Assembly (NCBI RefSeq): GCF_014651995.1
Contig: NZ_BMXY01000001.1
Coordinates: 992,001-1,056,000, forward strand
Direction: 5' to 3'
DNA length: 64,000 bases
From: Cognatilysobacter xinjiangensis
Lineage (GTDB): Bacteria > Pseudomonadota > Gammaproteobacteria > Xanthomonadales > Xanthomonadaceae
In this document: piece after piece, positions 13,622-24,683 of the stretch
How the letters are laid out: every line of letters begins with the position of its first letter
Numbering within the stretch: the stretch's first letter is position 1
Translations under genes and position numbers: made by a program
The notes under the pieces: model-generated
Database searches by the model: none
The model's input: the letters and a program-made list of their open reading frames with translations, nothing else
Told to the model about the DNA's origin: nothing

Positions 13622-15553
13622 TTACTTCGACTCGTCGCCCTTCACTTCGGTGAATTCGGCATCCACGACATCGTCGTTGCGCGACGCAGCGCCCGGATTC
13701 GCACCGCCCTGGCCGGGGTCGCTGCCGTCCTGCGCACCGGCGGAAGCCACCGCCAGCAGCGACTGCGCGGCTTCTTCCAGCGCACGGCTCTTCGCTTCGA
13801 TCTGGCCCTTGTCGTCGCCCTTCATGGCCGTTTCGAGGTCCGCAATCGCGGTTTCGGCGCGACCGATGGCATCGCCCGGCACCTTCTCGCCGTGCTCCTT
13901 GATCGCGCCGCGGGTCATGTGGATCAGGCCGTCGGCGTGGTTGCGGGCGGCGACCAGCTCATGGAACTTCTTGTCCTCCTCGCGGTTCGCCTCCGCGTCC
14001 TCGACCATCCGCTTGATCTCGTCCTCGGACAGGCCCGAGCCGGCCTTGATCTCGACCTTCTGCTCCTTGCCGGTCTTCTTGTCCTTCGCGGTGACGTGCA
14101 CGATGCCGTTCGCGTCGATGTCGAACGACACCTCGACCTGCGGCATGCCGCGCGGCGCCGGCTCGATGCCGGTCAGGTCGAAGCGCGCCAGCGACTTGTT
14201 GTAGCGGGCCTGCTCGCGCTCGCCCTGCAGCACGTGCACGGTGACGGCGGACTGGTTGTCCTCGGCGGTCGAGAACGTCTGCGACGCCTTGGTGGGGATC
14301 GTGGTGTTCTTCTCGATGATCTTGGTGAACACGCCGCCCAGCGTCTCGATGCCGAGGCTCAGCGGGGTCACGTCGAGCAGCAGCACGTCCTTGACGTCGC
14401 CCTTGAGCACGCCGCCCTGCACCGCCGCGCCGATGGCGACAGCTTCGTCCGGGTTGACGTCCTTGCGCGGCTCCTTGCCGAAGAACTCGGCAACAGCCTG
14501 CTGCACCTTCGGCATGCGGGTCTGGCCGCCGACGAGGATGACCTCGGTGATGTCGGAAGCGCGCAGGCCGGCATCGTTCAGCGCGACGCGGCAGGGTTCG
14601 ATCGTCTTCTTGACGAGGTCGTCGACGAGCGCTTCGAGCTTGGCGCGCGTCAGCTTGATGTTGAGGTGCTTCGGGCCCGACGCATCCGCCGTCACGTACG
14701 GCAGGTTCACTTCGGTCTGCTGCGCGGACGACAGCTCGATCTTCGCGCGCTCGGCGGCGTCCTTCAGGCGCTGCAGCGCGAGCGGATCCTTGCGCAGGTC
14801 GATGCCCTGGTCCTTGTTGAACTCGTCGACGAGGTAGTCGATGACGCGCTTGTCGAAATCCTCGCCGCCGAGGAACGTGTCGCCGTTGGTGGCGAGCACT
14901 TCGAACTGCTTCTCGCCGTCGACTTCCGCGATCTCGATGATCGACACGTCGAACGTGCCGCCGCCGAGGTCGTACACGGCGATCTTGCGGTCGGCGCCCG
15001 ACTTGTCGAGGCCGTAGGCCAGCGCGGCCGCGGTCGGCTCGTTGATGATGCGCTTGACCTCCAGGCCCGCGATGCGACCGGCGTCCTTGGTCGCCTGGCG
15101 CTGCGAGTCGTTGAAGTAGGCCGGCACCGTGATCACCGCTTCGGTGACGGTCTCGCCGAGGTATGCCTCGGCCGTCTTCTTCATCTTGGCCAGCACTTCG
15201 GCCGAGATCTGCTGCGGCGCCATCTTCTTGCCGTCCGCAGTCTCGACCCACGCATCGCCGTTTTCGTGCTGCGTGATCTTGTAGGGAACCAGGCCGATGT
15301 CCTTCTGGACTTCCGCGTCGGTGAACTTGCGGCCGATCAGGCGCTTCACCGCGTAGAACGTGTTCTTGGGGTTCGTGACCGCCTGGCGCTTGGCCGGGGC
15401 GCCGACCAGGACTTCGCCGTCCTTCGTGTACGCGACGATCGATGGCGTGGTGCGGTCGCCCTCCGCGTTCTCGATGACCTTCGCCTTGCCGCCTTCCATG
15501 ACCGCGACGCACGAGTTGGTCGTGCCGAGGTCGATACCGATGATCTTGCCCAT
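13622..15553 (-). CDS. dnaK: Chaperone DnaK (Hsp70)
   Basis: A 643-aa ATP-dependent chaperone. The N-terminal ATPase domain starts [18 protein letters not shown] and has the phosphate-2 block [14 protein letters not shown]; the substrate-binding domain begins after the linker [12 protein letters not shown]; the C-terminal lid is followed by an acidic tail ending EVKGDESK. Length matches E. coli DnaK (638 aa). A ribosome site (AGGAG) lies before the ATG. It sits between grpE (93-bp gap with a second heat-shock-like promoter) and dnaJ. Confidence 0.98.
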   Translation of the reverse strand: MGKIIGIDLGTTNSCVAVMEGGKAKVIENAEGDRTTPSIVAYTKDGEVLVGAPAKRQAVTNPKNTFYAVKRLIGRKFTDAEVQKDIGLVPYKITQHENGDAWVETADGKKMAPQQISAEVLAKMKKTAEAYLGETVTEAVITVPAYFNDSQRQATKDAGRIAGLEVKRIINEPTAAALAYGLDKSGADRKIAVYDLGGGTFDVSIIEIAEVDGEKQFEVLATNGDTFLGGEDFDKRVIDYLVDEFNKDQGIDLRKDPLALQRLKDAAERAKIELSSAQQTEVNLPYVTADASGPKHLNIKLTRAKLEALVDDLVKKTIEPCRVALNDAGLRASDITEVILVGGQTRMPKVQQAVAEFFGKEPRKDVNPDEAVAIGAAVQGGVLKGDVKDVLLLDVTPLSLGIETLGGVFTKIIEKNTTIPTKASQTFSTAEDNQSAVTVHVLQGEREQARYNKSLARFDLTGIEPAPRGMPQVEVSFDIDANGIVHVTAKDKKTGKEQKVEIKAGSGLSEDEIKRMVEDAEANREEDKKFHELVAARNHADGLIHMTRGAIKEHGEKVPGDAIGRAETAIADLETAMKGDDKGQIEAKSRALEEAAQSLLAVASAGAQDGSDPGQGGANPGAASRNDDVVDAEFTEVKGDESK

Positions 15554-15610
15554 GGGGTGCTCCTGCTATCTCTGGAATCGTGGGGCGCCGTGCGCCGATA
15601 AGCCGTATCT

Positions 15611-15634
15611 ATGGACCGCCGGCGCCGGTTCAAG
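15611..15634 (-). promoter_or_regulatory. Candidate sigma-32 promoter upstream of dnaK
   Basis: Minus strand CTTGAAC (15634-15628), 12-nt spacer, TCCAT (15615-15611) resembles the heat-shock consensus CTTGAAA-N11-16-CCCCAT but is weaker than the one before grpE. It would give dnaK-dnaJ extra heat-inducible transcription. Confidence 0.45.
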
Positions 15635-15646
15635 GCGCCCCCGCGG

Positions 15647-16177
15647 TCAGGAGGACTGCGCGACGACCACCAGCGCCGGACGCAGCAGCCGCTCGTTCAG
15701 CAGCCAGCCCTTCTGGTAGACCTGCACGACGTGGTTGTCGGGCGTCTCGCCGCCCGGAACCATGCTCATCGCCTGGTGGTGCTCGGGGTTGAACGGCTGG
15801 CCCTTGGGATCGACCACCGCCAGCCCATGATCGGCGGCGACCTTGAGCAACTGACGCAGCGTCAGTTCCATGCCCTCGCGCAGCGGGCCGGCATCGTCGC
15901 CCGCCTGCGCGAGACCCGCCTCGAGGCTGTCGATCACCGGCAGCAGGTCGCCCAGCACGCGCTCGTTGGCGAACTTGCGGGCGACGTCGATGTCGCGCGC
16001 CACGCGGCGGCGTTGGTTCTCGAGGTCCGCTCGCTCGCGCAGCATGTCCTCGCGGAGCTTCGCCAGCTCGGCATTGGCGGTGTCCAGCTCGGCCTGCAGC
16101 GTGGCGCAGCAGTCCTTCTGCGTCTCGTCCGCGGCGGGAGCCGTCCCGGCCGGTGGCGGGGTCTGTTCGATCGTCAT
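15647..16177 (-). CDS. grpE: Nucleotide exchange factor GrpE
   Basis: A 176-aa dimeric exchange factor that releases ADP from DnaK. It has an acidic, low-complexity N-terminus, a long coiled-coil (about residues 25-85) and the C-terminal beta domain ending in the signature [20 protein letters not shown]. It is slightly shorter than E. coli GrpE (197 aa), the difference being at the N-terminus. A strong sigma-32 promoter (16221-16246) lies 43 nt upstream of its ATG. Confidence 0.97.
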   Translation of the reverse strand: MTIEQTPPPAGTAPAADETQKDCCATLQAELDTANAELAKLREDMLRERADLENQRRRVARDIDVARKFANERVLGDLLPVIDSLEAGLAQAGDDAGPLREGMELTLRQLLKVAADHGLAVVDPKGQPFNPEHHQAMSMVPGGETPDNHVVQVYQKGWLLNERLLRPALVVVAQSS

Positions 16178-16220
16178 TGCAGGCCTTCTCCTTCGCGCCT
16201 TGCGCGCGCCGGGGCCAGCT

Positions 16221-16246
16221 ATGGGGCCGTCGGGAAGGCTTTCAAG
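16221..16246 (-). promoter_or_regulatory. Sigma-32 heat-shock promoter of grpE-dnaK-dnaJ
   Basis: Minus strand CTTGAAA (16246-16240), a 13-nt spacer, and CCCCAT (16226-16221): exact matches to the E. coli sigma-32 -35 and -10 elements. It begins 3 nt after the hrcA coding region, so grpE-dnaK-dnaJ can be induced independently of hrcA. Confidence 0.85.
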
Positions 16247-16248
16247 TC

Positions 16249-17301
16249 TCAGCCACTGCGATCGGTCTGCAGCGCGTCGCCCAGGATGTCCGCGGCCGCC
16301 TGCACCACGGGAATCACGCGGTCGTAATCCATGCGCGTCGGGCCGATGACGCCCAGCACGCCCAGTACCTGGCCGCCGGCCACATACGGCGCGGTCACCA
16401 GCGAGACGCCGTCGAAGGGCGCCAGCCCGGTTTCCTCGCCGATGAAGATGCGGACGCCCGGCGCGCGCGCGGTACGCTCAAGCAGCTGCAGGATCTCGCG
16501 CTTGCGCGAGAAGGCCTCGAACAGCTCGCGCAGGCGCTCGATGTCGGCCAGCTCCTGCACCGTCATCAGGCGGGTCTGCCCCGCGACCAGCATGTCGTCG
16601 TCGCCCGGCGCGAGCACCTGCTCTGCCAGCTCGATGGAGCGGCCCATCAGCCGGTGCAACTCGTCCTGCGCGCTGCGCATCTCGTGCAGCAGCACGGTGC
16701 GGATGTCGGCCAGCGTGCGTCCTGCGAAGTGCTGGTTGAGATAGTTCGCTGCGCGTTCCAGCTCGCCAGCGTCGAACGGTCGCCGCGCCTGGATGATGCG
16801 GTTCTGCACGTCGCCATCCCCGAACACGAGGATCGCCAGCACGCGTTGCTCGTCGATCTGGACGAAGTCGATGCGGCGGAATGCGAACTGCTCGCGGCGC
16901 GGCACGCTCACCACGCCGACGAAATGCGTCATCGCGCTCAGCAGCTCCGACGCGCTGCCCAGCAATGCCTGGGTGCCCGTACCGGGCGGCAATTCGCCGC
17001 GCAGCCGCGCCATGTCGCCGTCGGCCAGCGGCTTCACCTGCAGCAGCGAGTCCACGAACAGGCGATAGCCCTGCGCCGTCGGCACGCGCCCGGCCGAGGT
17101 ATGAGGTGCGCTGAGCAGGCCGGCGTCCTCGAGGTCGGACAGGATGTTGCGGATCGTGGCCGGGCTCACGTCCAAGCCGGCGTGCCGCGCGAGGGTCTGC
17201 GAGCCCACCGGCTCGCCGCTGCGGATGTAGCGCGCGATCAGCGTGCGCAGCAGCTGGCGCGCGCGGGGGTCCTGGCTGGGGTCGGCGGGGCGTCGGCTCA
17301 T
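16249..17301 (-). CDS. hrcA: Heat-inducible transcription repressor HrcA
   Basis: A 350-aa repressor that binds CIRCE elements (inverted repeats, usually at groESL) and is kept active by GroEL. The N-terminal winged helix includes [20 protein letters not shown] and the HrcA-typical [18 protein letters not shown]; the remainder is the GAF-like domain. Start ATG 17301. I see no CIRCE inverted repeat in this cluster, so its target is expected elsewhere. It is first in the order hrcA-grpE-dnaK-dnaJ. Confidence 0.95.
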   Translation of the reverse strand: MSRRPADPSQDPRARQLLRTLIARYIRSGEPVGSQTLARHAGLDVSPATIRNILSDLEDAGLLSAPHTSAGRVPTAQGYRLFVDSLLQVKPLADGDMARLRGELPPGTGTQALLGSASELLSAMTHFVGVVSVPRREQFAFRRIDFVQIDEQRVLAILVFGDGDVQNRIIQARRPFDAGELERAANYLNQHFAGRTLADIRTVLLHEMRSAQDELHRLMGRSIELAEQVLAPGDDDMLVAGQTRLMTVQELADIERLRELFEAFSRKREILQLLERTARAPGVRIFIGEETGLAPFDGVSLVTAPYVAGGQVLGVLGVIGPTRMDYDRVIPVVQAAADILGDALQTDRSG

Positions 17302-17307
17302 GGCGGA

Positions 17308-17337
17308 CCTATACGGTGCGCGTCCCCGGCGTGCAAG
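17308..17337 (-). promoter_or_regulatory. Candidate promoter for hrcA
   Basis: Minus strand TTGCAC (17336-17331), 17-nt spacer, TATAGG (17313-17308) resembles a sigma-70 promoter; the same segment read as CTTGCAC...CCGTAT is also a weak sigma-32 match. It lies 7 nt upstream of the ATG, so the leader would be very short or absent. Confidence 0.35.
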
Positions 17338-17401
17338 CCGCGTCCGCCGAGGCAATGCCTCGTCGCTATGAGTGCGACGCGGGCCCGGGCACAATTCGCG
17401 C

Positions 17402-19078
<1,677 letters not shown>

Positions 19079-19084
19079 CTGTGG

Positions 19085-19103
19085 GGCCGGCGCATCGCCG
19101 GCC
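19085..19103. terminator. Hairpin between convergent recN and fur
   Basis: A 7-bp inverted repeat, GGCCGGC (19085-19091) and GCCGGCC (19097-19103) with a 5-nt loop, in the 33-nt gap between the recN and fur stops. It could serve both transcripts, but lacks a T-run on either strand. Confidence 0.4.
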
Positions 19104-19111
19104 AACCTGGC

Positions 19112-19516
19112 TCAGCGCTTGGCCTTTCGTACGTAGAGAACCAGCGAGTGAGCCTCGATCTCGTAGCCGTGCTCGGCCGCGATGCGGTGCTGCAGTGCCT
19201 CGATCTCGCCGCTCTCGAACTCGATGATCCTACCGGTGTCGACGTCGACCATGTGGTCGTGGTGTTCGCCGCGATCCAGCTCGTAGACCGACTGCCCGGA
19301 TTCGAAATGGTGCTTGAGCACGAGGCCGGCGGCCTCGAACTGGGTGAGCACGCGGTAGACCGTCGCGAGGCCGATGTCCTCGCCGTCCTCGAGCAGGCGG
19401 CGGTAGATGTCCTCGGCCGTCATGTGGCGGCTCTGGGTCTTCTCCAGCACGTCGAGGATGCGCAGACGGGGATGCGTGACCTTCAGGCCGGCGTTGCGCA
19501 GGTCTTGCGATTCCAT
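19112..19516 (-). CDS. fur: Ferric uptake regulator Fur
   Basis: A 134-aa iron-sensing repressor. The N-terminal winged helix includes GLKVTHPRLRILDVLEKTQS and ATVYRVLTQFEAAGLVLKH; the metal/dimerisation domain has the His-rich HHDHMVDVDTGRIIEFES. The protein contains no cysteine at all: the usual CxxC zinc ligands after HDH are replaced (MVDVDTG), a feature I recall from Xanthomonas Fur as well. It is divergent from bamE, the arrangement known as omlA-fur in Xanthomonas, with about 160 bp between them for shared control. Confidence 0.94.
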   Translation of the reverse strand: MESQDLRNAGLKVTHPRLRILDVLEKTQSRHMTAEDIYRRLLEDGEDIGLATVYRVLTQFEAAGLVLKHHFESGQSVYELDRGEHHDHMVDVDTGRIIEFESGEIEALQHRIAAEHGYEIEAHSLVLYVRKAKR

Positions 19517-19678
19517 GGGAGCTCCGGGGCGGCGGCGCGATCGCGCGGGCCTGGCATGAAAAGGGCCTGCGGGTCGATCAACCGCAGCTGACGCGCACGT
19601 CCGCGCGGGCTGCAGCAGGCGGGCGGCAGTGTATCATCCGGCGCTCCACGACCCGGTCGTGCCGAAGCCTGCCAATCC

Positions 19679-20083
19679 ATGCGAAAGCTGCTCCCCGTCC
19701 TCGTCGCCGCGTTGCTCACCGCCGGCTGCGGCATCGTCTATCACCAGCCTGTCTACCAGGGGAATCTCCTCGAGAAGTCCGCGGTCGACCAGCTGCAGGC
19801 GGGCATGGACAGGCAGCAGGTCGTGCTGCTGCTCGGTACCCCGTCGATCGCCGATCCTTACCACCAGGATCGCTGGGACTACACGGCCACGCAGCGCGTG
19901 GGCCGCGCCGGTCGCACGGAAACCAAGAACCTCACCCTGTATTTCGAGGGCAACACCCTCGCCCGTTGGGAAGGCGATTACTTCCCCGAGCAGGACGAGG
20001 AACTGGCGCGCAACTCGATCCGCCAGTTCGGTCCGAACCTCGCGAAGGACAAGGACAAGAAGAAGCGCCGCAGCGGCGGCTGA
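19679..20083 (+). CDS. bamE: Outer membrane protein assembly factor BamE (OmlA/SmpA)
   Basis: A 134-aa outer-membrane lipoprotein of the BAM complex that inserts beta-barrel proteins. The signal peptide ends in the lipobox LLTAGC (acylated Cys17), followed by the SmpA/OmlA core (DQLQAGMDRQQVVLLLGTPS, then DRWDYT...LTLYFEG). The C-terminus is an unusual run rich in Lys and Arg (KDKDKKKRR). The stop is 2 nt from the rnfH stop within the palindrome TGAGCTCA (20081-20088). Confidence 0.93.
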   Translation: MRKLLPVLVAALLTAGCGIVYHQPVYQGNLLEKSAVDQLQAGMDRQQVVLLLGTPSIADPYHQDRWDYTATQRVGRAGRTETKNLTLYFEGNTLARWEGDYFPEQDEELARNSIRQFGPNLAKDKDKKKRRSGG

Positions 20084-20085
20084 GC

Positions 20086-20337
20086 TCAGCCCGGGGCGCC
20101 TCGCGCGCGCCGACGACGCGCTTCCTTTGGATCCGCGATCAGCGGACGCAGCACCTCCACGCGATCGCCGTTCTCCAGCGGCCGGTCGGGCCGCGCCCGG
20201 TCCCCGAACACCGCGGCCGGCGCCGCCTCCCAACCGCTGGCCGCGAAGGCGTCGGCGAGCGTCGCGCCATCCGGCAGGTCCAGCCACAGCGAATCGTGAT
20301 GCCGCGGCCAGGCGCGGATGAGCTCGACGCGGATCAT
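20086..20337 (-). CDS. rnfH: RnfH family (UPF0125) ubiquitin-like protein
   Basis: An 83-aa small protein with a beta-grasp fold expected from MIRVELIRAWP...DGATLADAFAASGW...RPLENGDRVEVLRPLIADP. Its role is unknown beyond its usual pairing with ratA; the name comes from rnf gene neighbourhoods in other bacteria. Start ATG 20337 overlaps the ratA stop (ATGA), so it is coupled to ratA. The Arg-rich tail (EARRRRARGAPG) is typical. Confidence 0.85.
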   Translation of the reverse strand: MIRVELIRAWPRHHDSLWLDLPDGATLADAFAASGWEAAPAAVFGDRARPDRPLENGDRVEVLRPLIADPKEARRRRARGAPG

Positions 20338-20765
20338 GCGTCGCCGCGGTCCGCCGCGCGCACGAAGTCGTCGACCATGCGGTCCGCCAGCCCCTGGAAG
20401 CCGATCGCAAACGCGCCCGAGAGCAGGCGCACCGCGGGCTCGAACTCCAGCGTCAGCGTCACTCGGCACGCCGATTCGTCGATGGCGTGGAATTCCCAGC
20501 GCCCGCGCAGGCGCTTGAACGGTCCGTCCAGCAGCTGCATGTCGATGTGATGCGGCGGCGCCAGCCGGTTCTCGGTGAGGAACCAGGTCTTGAGCGCGCC
20601 CATGCGCAGGTCGAGGCGCGCGCGCATCAGCTCGGGCGTTTCCTCCAGCACCGTGGCGTTATCGCACCAGTCGAAACGGGCCGGATAGGCACGCACGTCG
20701 TTGACGAGGCCGAACATGCGGGCGGCGGAGTGCTCGACGAGAGCCGTGCGTCGGATGGTGGTCAT
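20334..20765 (-). CDS. ratA: RatA-type polyketide cyclase/START-domain protein
   Basis: A 143-aa protein of the ribosome-association toxin / coenzyme Q-binding (START-like) family. The pattern TALVEHSAARMFGLVNDVRAYPARFDWC is diagnostic, ending GLADRMVDDFVRAA. In E. coli RatA blocks 70S assembly, and the family is also linked to ubiquinone binding; which applies here is not visible. It is divergent from smpB, as in E. coli (ratAB-smpB), with about 47 bp between the starts. Confidence 0.9.
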   Translation of the reverse strand: MTTIRRTALVEHSAARMFGLVNDVRAYPARFDWCDNATVLEETPELMRARLDLRMGALKTWFLTENRLAPPHHIDMQLLDGPFKRLRGRWEFHAIDESACRVTLTLEFEPAVRLLSGAFAIGFQGLADRMVDDFVRAADRGDA

Positions 20766-20812
20766 GGGTGTCCTTCTCGCCGGTTCGCCCCGCGATCAGG
20801 GACAATGGGCCG

Positions 20813-21322
20813 ATGAGCAAGCATTCGAAGGCTAAGGCCGGCAAGGATAAGTCAAAGGCCGCCGGCGGCACGATCGCGCTGAACAAGCGTGCGCGTTTCG
20901 AGTACCACCTCGAGCACCGCATCGAGGCGGGCCTCGCGCTGCAGGGCTGGGAACTGAAGGCGATCCGCGCTGGCCGCGCGAACATCGGCGAGGCGTATGC
21001 GGTGATCCGCAACGGCGAGATGTACCTGTTCAACGCGCAGATCACCCCGCTGATCTCCGCGTCGACGCATGTCGTCCCGGAGGAGCGTCGCACCCGCAAG
21101 CTCCTAATGCATCGCAACGAGATCGACGGGCTGATCGGGCGCATGCAGCGCGAGGGCTACACCGTCGTGCCGACGGCGCTGTACTGGAAGGGCAACAAGG
21201 TCAAGGCCGAAGTCGCGCTCGCCAAGGGCAAGAAGGAACACGACAAGCGCGACGTCAGCCGCGAGCGCGACTGGCAGCGCGAGAAGCAGCGCGCCATGCG
21301 CGCGCATAACAAGAACGCCTAG
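20813..21322 (+). CDS. smpB: SsrA-binding protein SmpB
   Basis: A 169-aa partner of tmRNA in trans-translation: it brings ssrA RNA to stalled ribosomes. The OB-like core includes ALNKRARFEYHLEHRIEAGLAL and QGWELKAIRAGRANIGEAYA; the C-terminal tail rich in Lys and Arg (DWQREKQRAMRAHNKNA) enters the mRNA channel. Start ATG 20813, with a Lys-rich N-terminal extension. The ssrA gene lies about 2.2 kb downstream on the opposite strand. Its TAG stop shares the palindrome CTAG with the convergent kinase gene. Confidence 0.96.
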   Translation: MSKHSKAKAGKDKSKAAGGTIALNKRARFEYHLEHRIEAGLALQGWELKAIRAGRANIGEAYAVIRNGEMYLFNAQITPLISASTHVVPEERRTRKLLMHRNEIDGLIGRMQREGYTVVPTALYWKGNKVKAEVALAKGKKEHDKRDVSRERDWQREKQRAMRAHNKNA

Positions 21323-23490
21323 AGCTCGGTCGGGCCGGGCAGCGTGAAGTAGAAGGTCGCGCCCTCGCCCACCGCGCCCTCGGCGCGGATCGTGCCTCCG
21401 TGACGCTCCACGATGCGCCTCACCGTCGCCAGGCCGATGCCGTGCCCGGCGAAGTGCTCCTCGGTATGCAGGCGCTGGAACGGGCGGAACAGCTTGTCGA
21501 CGTATTCCTGCGGGAAGCCGGCGCCGTTGTCGCGCACGAAATACTCGCCGGCGGCCGTCAGCCCGAATTCGATGCGCGCGGGATCGCGGTCGCGGGTGAA
21601 CTTCCAGGCATTCGCGATCAGGTTCTGCAGCAGGTTGCGCAGCAGCGTGGCGTCGCCAGCCACCTCGAGGCCAGGCTCGATGACGGCCTCGACGCGCCGC
21701 ACGGGCTCGGCGACCTGCAGGTCCTCGATCACTTCGGCGACGGTCCGGCTGAGGTCGACGGTCTCCACCTTCAGTGCCGACCGCGACAACCGCGACAGTT
21801 GCAGCATCGCGTCGATCAGCTCGCCCATGCGCGCGGCCGCGCGACGCACGCGCGTGAGATAGCCCTGCCCCGCCTCGTCCAGCCGATCGGCGTAGCGCTC
21901 GGCGAGGATGCGGCTGAAGCCGTCGATCGCCCGGAGCGGCGCGCGCAGGTCGTGCGACACGCTGTAGGCGAACGACTCGAGTTCCTGGTTGGCGCGCATG
22001 AGCTCGCGCGTGCGCAGTGCCACGCGTGCCTCCAGCGTGCGGTTGAGCGCGTGCACGCGTGCCTCGGCGAGCAGGCGCTCGGTGACGTCCTCCAGTTGCA
22101 GCAGGCCGGCGACGTCCTGGCCCACCGTGCCCGGTACCGGCGAATAGGTCAGGTGCACGTGGCGCACGCCGCCGTCGGGGCGCTGGAAGCGGCGCATCGC
22201 GCGCCAGACACCCTCCCCGTCGTCGCGCAGAAGCGATTCGCCCTCGCGCAGCTCGAACAGGGATTCGAACGGAAGGCCGATCAGCGCGTCGGGCGAACGT
22301 CCGAACATCGCGGCGAACGCCGGGTTCACGTCGACGATGCACTCGCGGCTGTCGAGCAGCGCCTTGCCGATCGCCGAGTACTGCATCGCCGCGCGGAAGC
22401 GCAGTTCGCTGCGGCGGTACTCCTCGGTGAGACGACCGGCGATGGCCCGGGCACGGTCGCCCGTGCGCGCGAGCGCGAACGCCACGCCGTAGAGCAGCAG
22501 CGCGGCCACCAGGCCCAGCCCGAGGATGCCGGTGAGTGCGTGCAGGCCCGGCACGGCCTGGTCGACGGGTGCGGACGCGAAGTCGAAGCGCCAGGTGCGC
22601 CCGTAGACCGCGCGCGTGAAGCTGCGCTTGAACGCGGGCGTACCGTCATGCTCGCCGCCGTCGTAGAGCAGCTGCTCGCCGCCGTCGGTGACATCGACGA
22701 TGCGCAGCCGGGCGTGCCTGGACGCGAGCCGCGGGGCGATCAGCATGTCGATCATTTCGGCCGCATGGAACGGCGCGTAGATCCACCCCTGCATGGACTC
22801 GCGGCGCGCCTCCGGCGTGCGCGGTTGGTCGCCGGCGCGGTAGATCGGCAGATAGAGCAGCAGGCTGGTGCGCGGGATCGGGCCGTCCTGGACGAGCTGC
22901 ACGGGCGCAGTCAGCCGCGCGCGACCCGTGAGCAGCGCCGACTCCATCGCGGCGTGGCGGCGCGGCTCGCTGTACATGTCGTAGCCGATAGAGGCCACGT
23001 TCTCGGGCCGGCGCGGTTCGAGGTAGAGCACCGGGCCGTAGGCGGGCCTGACGCCGCGCGGACGCACGCTCAGCAGGCCGTAGCCCGAATCGCGCCATTC
23101 CAGTTGCAGCGCCGGCAGACGCGCGTTGGGCACGTACCCGGCGAAGCCCAGCCCGAGCACGGACGGATAACGTTCGGGGACGCCCATGGCTTCGACGTAC
23201 GACTGCCACTGCCGCGGCGTCGGGCGCGCGACCGAGGCGAACAGCGAGACGCCGCCCCGCGTCAGTAGTTCGTACTGCACGAGCCGCTGCAGCACGACCT
23301 CGGTAACCTCGTCGGAGAAGCTCGCGAACTGCTGCTCGGCGGCGCGCATCTCCCGCGTCCGCGCACTCGACCAGGCCATCCAGACCAGCAGCAGCGAGGC
23401 GAGCAGTACCGCGAAGGCGAGCAGGTGGCCGCCGCGCGGCACCAGGCGCGGCCACAGCGAAGGCGACGACGGCTTGTCCGCGCGATCCAT
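21319..23490 (-). CDS. CHASE-PAS sensor histidine kinase
   Basis: A 723-aa membrane sensor kinase. Visible parts: TM1 (about 22-40), a periplasmic CHASE domain (about 75-290) for small-ligand sensing, TM2 (about 318-340), a PAS domain (about 360-475), a short coiled-coil, HisKA with phospho-accepting His513 (SYSVSHDLRAPLRAIDGF region) and an HATPase_c domain with LLQNLIANAWKF, DNGAGFP and GHGIGLATVRRI. There is no receiver domain and no response-regulator gene nearby, so it is an orphan or signals to a distant partner. The HisKA resembles phytochrome-like or cyanobacterial-type kinases. Ligand unknown. Its start lies just downstream of the ssrA terminator. Confidence 0.88.
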   Translation of the reverse strand: MDRADKPSSPSLWPRLVPRGGHLLAFAVLLASLLLVWMAWSSARTREMRAAEQQFASFSDEVTEVVLQRLVQYELLTRGGVSLFASVARPTPRQWQSYVEAMGVPERYPSVLGLGFAGYVPNARLPALQLEWRDSGYGLLSVRPRGVRPAYGPVLYLEPRRPENVASIGYDMYSEPRRHAAMESALLTGRARLTAPVQLVQDGPIPRTSLLLYLPIYRAGDQPRTPEARRESMQGWIYAPFHAAEMIDMLIAPRLASRHARLRIVDVTDGGEQLLYDGGEHDGTPAFKRSFTRAVYGRTWRFDFASAPVDQAVPGLHALTGILGLGLVAALLLYGVAFALARTGDRARAIAGRLTEEYRRSELRFRAAMQYSAIGKALLDSRECIVDVNPAFAAMFGRSPDALIGLPFESLFELREGESLLRDDGEGVWRAMRRFQRPDGGVRHVHLTYSPVPGTVGQDVAGLLQLEDVTERLLAEARVHALNRTLEARVALRTRELMRANQELESFAYSVSHDLRAPLRAIDGFSRILAERYADRLDEAGQGYLTRVRRAAARMGELIDAMLQLSRLSRSALKVETVDLSRTVAEVIEDLQVAEPVRRVEAVIEPGLEVAGDATLLRNLLQNLIANAWKFTRDRDPARIEFGLTAAGEYFVRDNGAGFPQEYVDKLFRPFQRLHTEEHFAGHGIGLATVRRIVERHGGTIRAEGAVGEGATFYFTLPGPTEL

Positions 23491-23532
23491 GCCGACAGCA
23501 TACCGGCAGCAGGCGCAAAGCCGCCCAAAGAA

Positions 23533-23558
23533 AAAGCCCAGCCTCGAGGCTGGGCTTT
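23533..23558 (-). terminator. Rho-independent terminator of ssrA
   Basis: A perfect 11-bp inverted repeat, AAAGCCCAGCC (23533-23543), loop TCGA, GGCTGGGCTTT (23548-23558). On the minus strand it is followed by a T-rich stretch (TTTTTCTTT), and it starts 5 nt beyond the tmRNA 3' end. Confidence 0.9.
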
Positions 23559-23563
23559 CGTAT

Positions 23564-23917
<354 letters not shown>

Positions 23918-23945
23918 GGGGACAGCATGTATCGCTGACGCAGCC

Positions 23946-23973
23946 AGTATAGGGGGCAATCCCCCGTACTCAA
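23946..23973 (-). promoter_or_regulatory. Candidate ssrA promoter
   Basis: Minus strand TTGAGT (23973-23968), 16-nt spacer, TATACT (23951-23946): 4/6 and 5/6 matches to sigma-70. Transcription would start about 20 nt before the mature 5' end, consistent with RNase P processing. The spacer is the perfect inverted repeat GGGGG-N4-CCCCC (23952-23965). Confidence 0.6.
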
Positions 23974-24683
23974 GCGCCGCGTCGGCGGCGGCTGGGCGCG
24001 GGTTCATCGCGCGTGGATGCCGGCGGCCGACGGATCCACGCGGCGGTGCCGGCCGCGCAGACCACCAGCCCGTCCGAGCGCGAGGCCTCGACCTGGCAAC
24101 CGCCGGTGAATTCGGAGAACGCCGGCAGCACCGTCGTGCGCGGCTGCAGCCAGAACACGGGCCAGCGCCGCGGCCCCAGGCCCGGTACGCCGACGCAGGG
24201 ATGCAGGTGGCCGCTGAGCACATGCAGGCCTTCGACGACGCAGGGCTCGTGGCGCAATGCGAACGGACCGACGTCGAAGGCCTCGCCCAGCAGTTCAACA
24301 TCCAGACCAGCGCCGGCCAGTGCCCGGTCGTGATTGCCCGACAGCGCCGCCGCGTCCACATGAGGGTGCGCGTCACGCCACTCGGCCCAGTCGTGTCGCC
24401 ACGCGCTGTCGTTGACGGCGCCGTGAACGACGTCGCCGAGGATCCAGACCGAGGTCGCACCACTTATCGCCACGGCGTCGGCCAGGCGTTGCAGATCCCC
24501 GTGGGTGCCGCCGCGCGGCAGGCCGATGCCCGCGCGGCGGAAGACGTCGGCCTTGCCGAGGTGAAGGTCCGACAGGAACAGCCTGCGCATGCGCGGCCAG
24601 TACAGCGCGCGCGCGGCGAGGAGGTGCATCGCCTCACCGGCGATCGTGGCCTCCACCCAGTGGCCGTGGTCGTCAGCGGCCAT
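23970..24683 (-). CDS. pdeM: Ligase-associated DNA damage response phosphoesterase PdeM
   Basis: A 237-aa calcineurin-like metallophosphoesterase. The family metal ligands are all visible: FLSDLHLGK (Asp39, His41), WILGDVVHG, LSGNHDRAL and LSGHLHPCV. In the E. coli-independent family studied as MPE/Pde of the Lhr-ligase cluster it is a DNA endonuclease; here that role follows from its operon. It overlaps the end of the helicase gene by 11 nt and is the last gene of the four-gene repair operon. Confidence 0.88.
   Translation of the reverse strand: MAADDHGHWVEATIAGEAMHLLAARALYWPRMRRLFLSDLHLGKADVFRRAGIGLPRGGTHGDLQRLADAVAISGATSVWILGDVVHGAVNDSAWRHDWAEWRDAHPHVDAAALSGNHDRALAGAGLDVELLGEAFDVGPFALRHEPCVVEGLHVLSGHLHPCVGVPGLGPRRWPVFWLQPRTTVLPAFSEFTGGCQVEASRSDGLVVCAAGTAAWIRRPPASTRDEPAPSRRRRGA

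Noticed and set aside
13892-15601. Long plus-strand frame opposite dnaK.
   Set aside because: Shadow of dnaK's codon pattern; no domain and no ribosome site.
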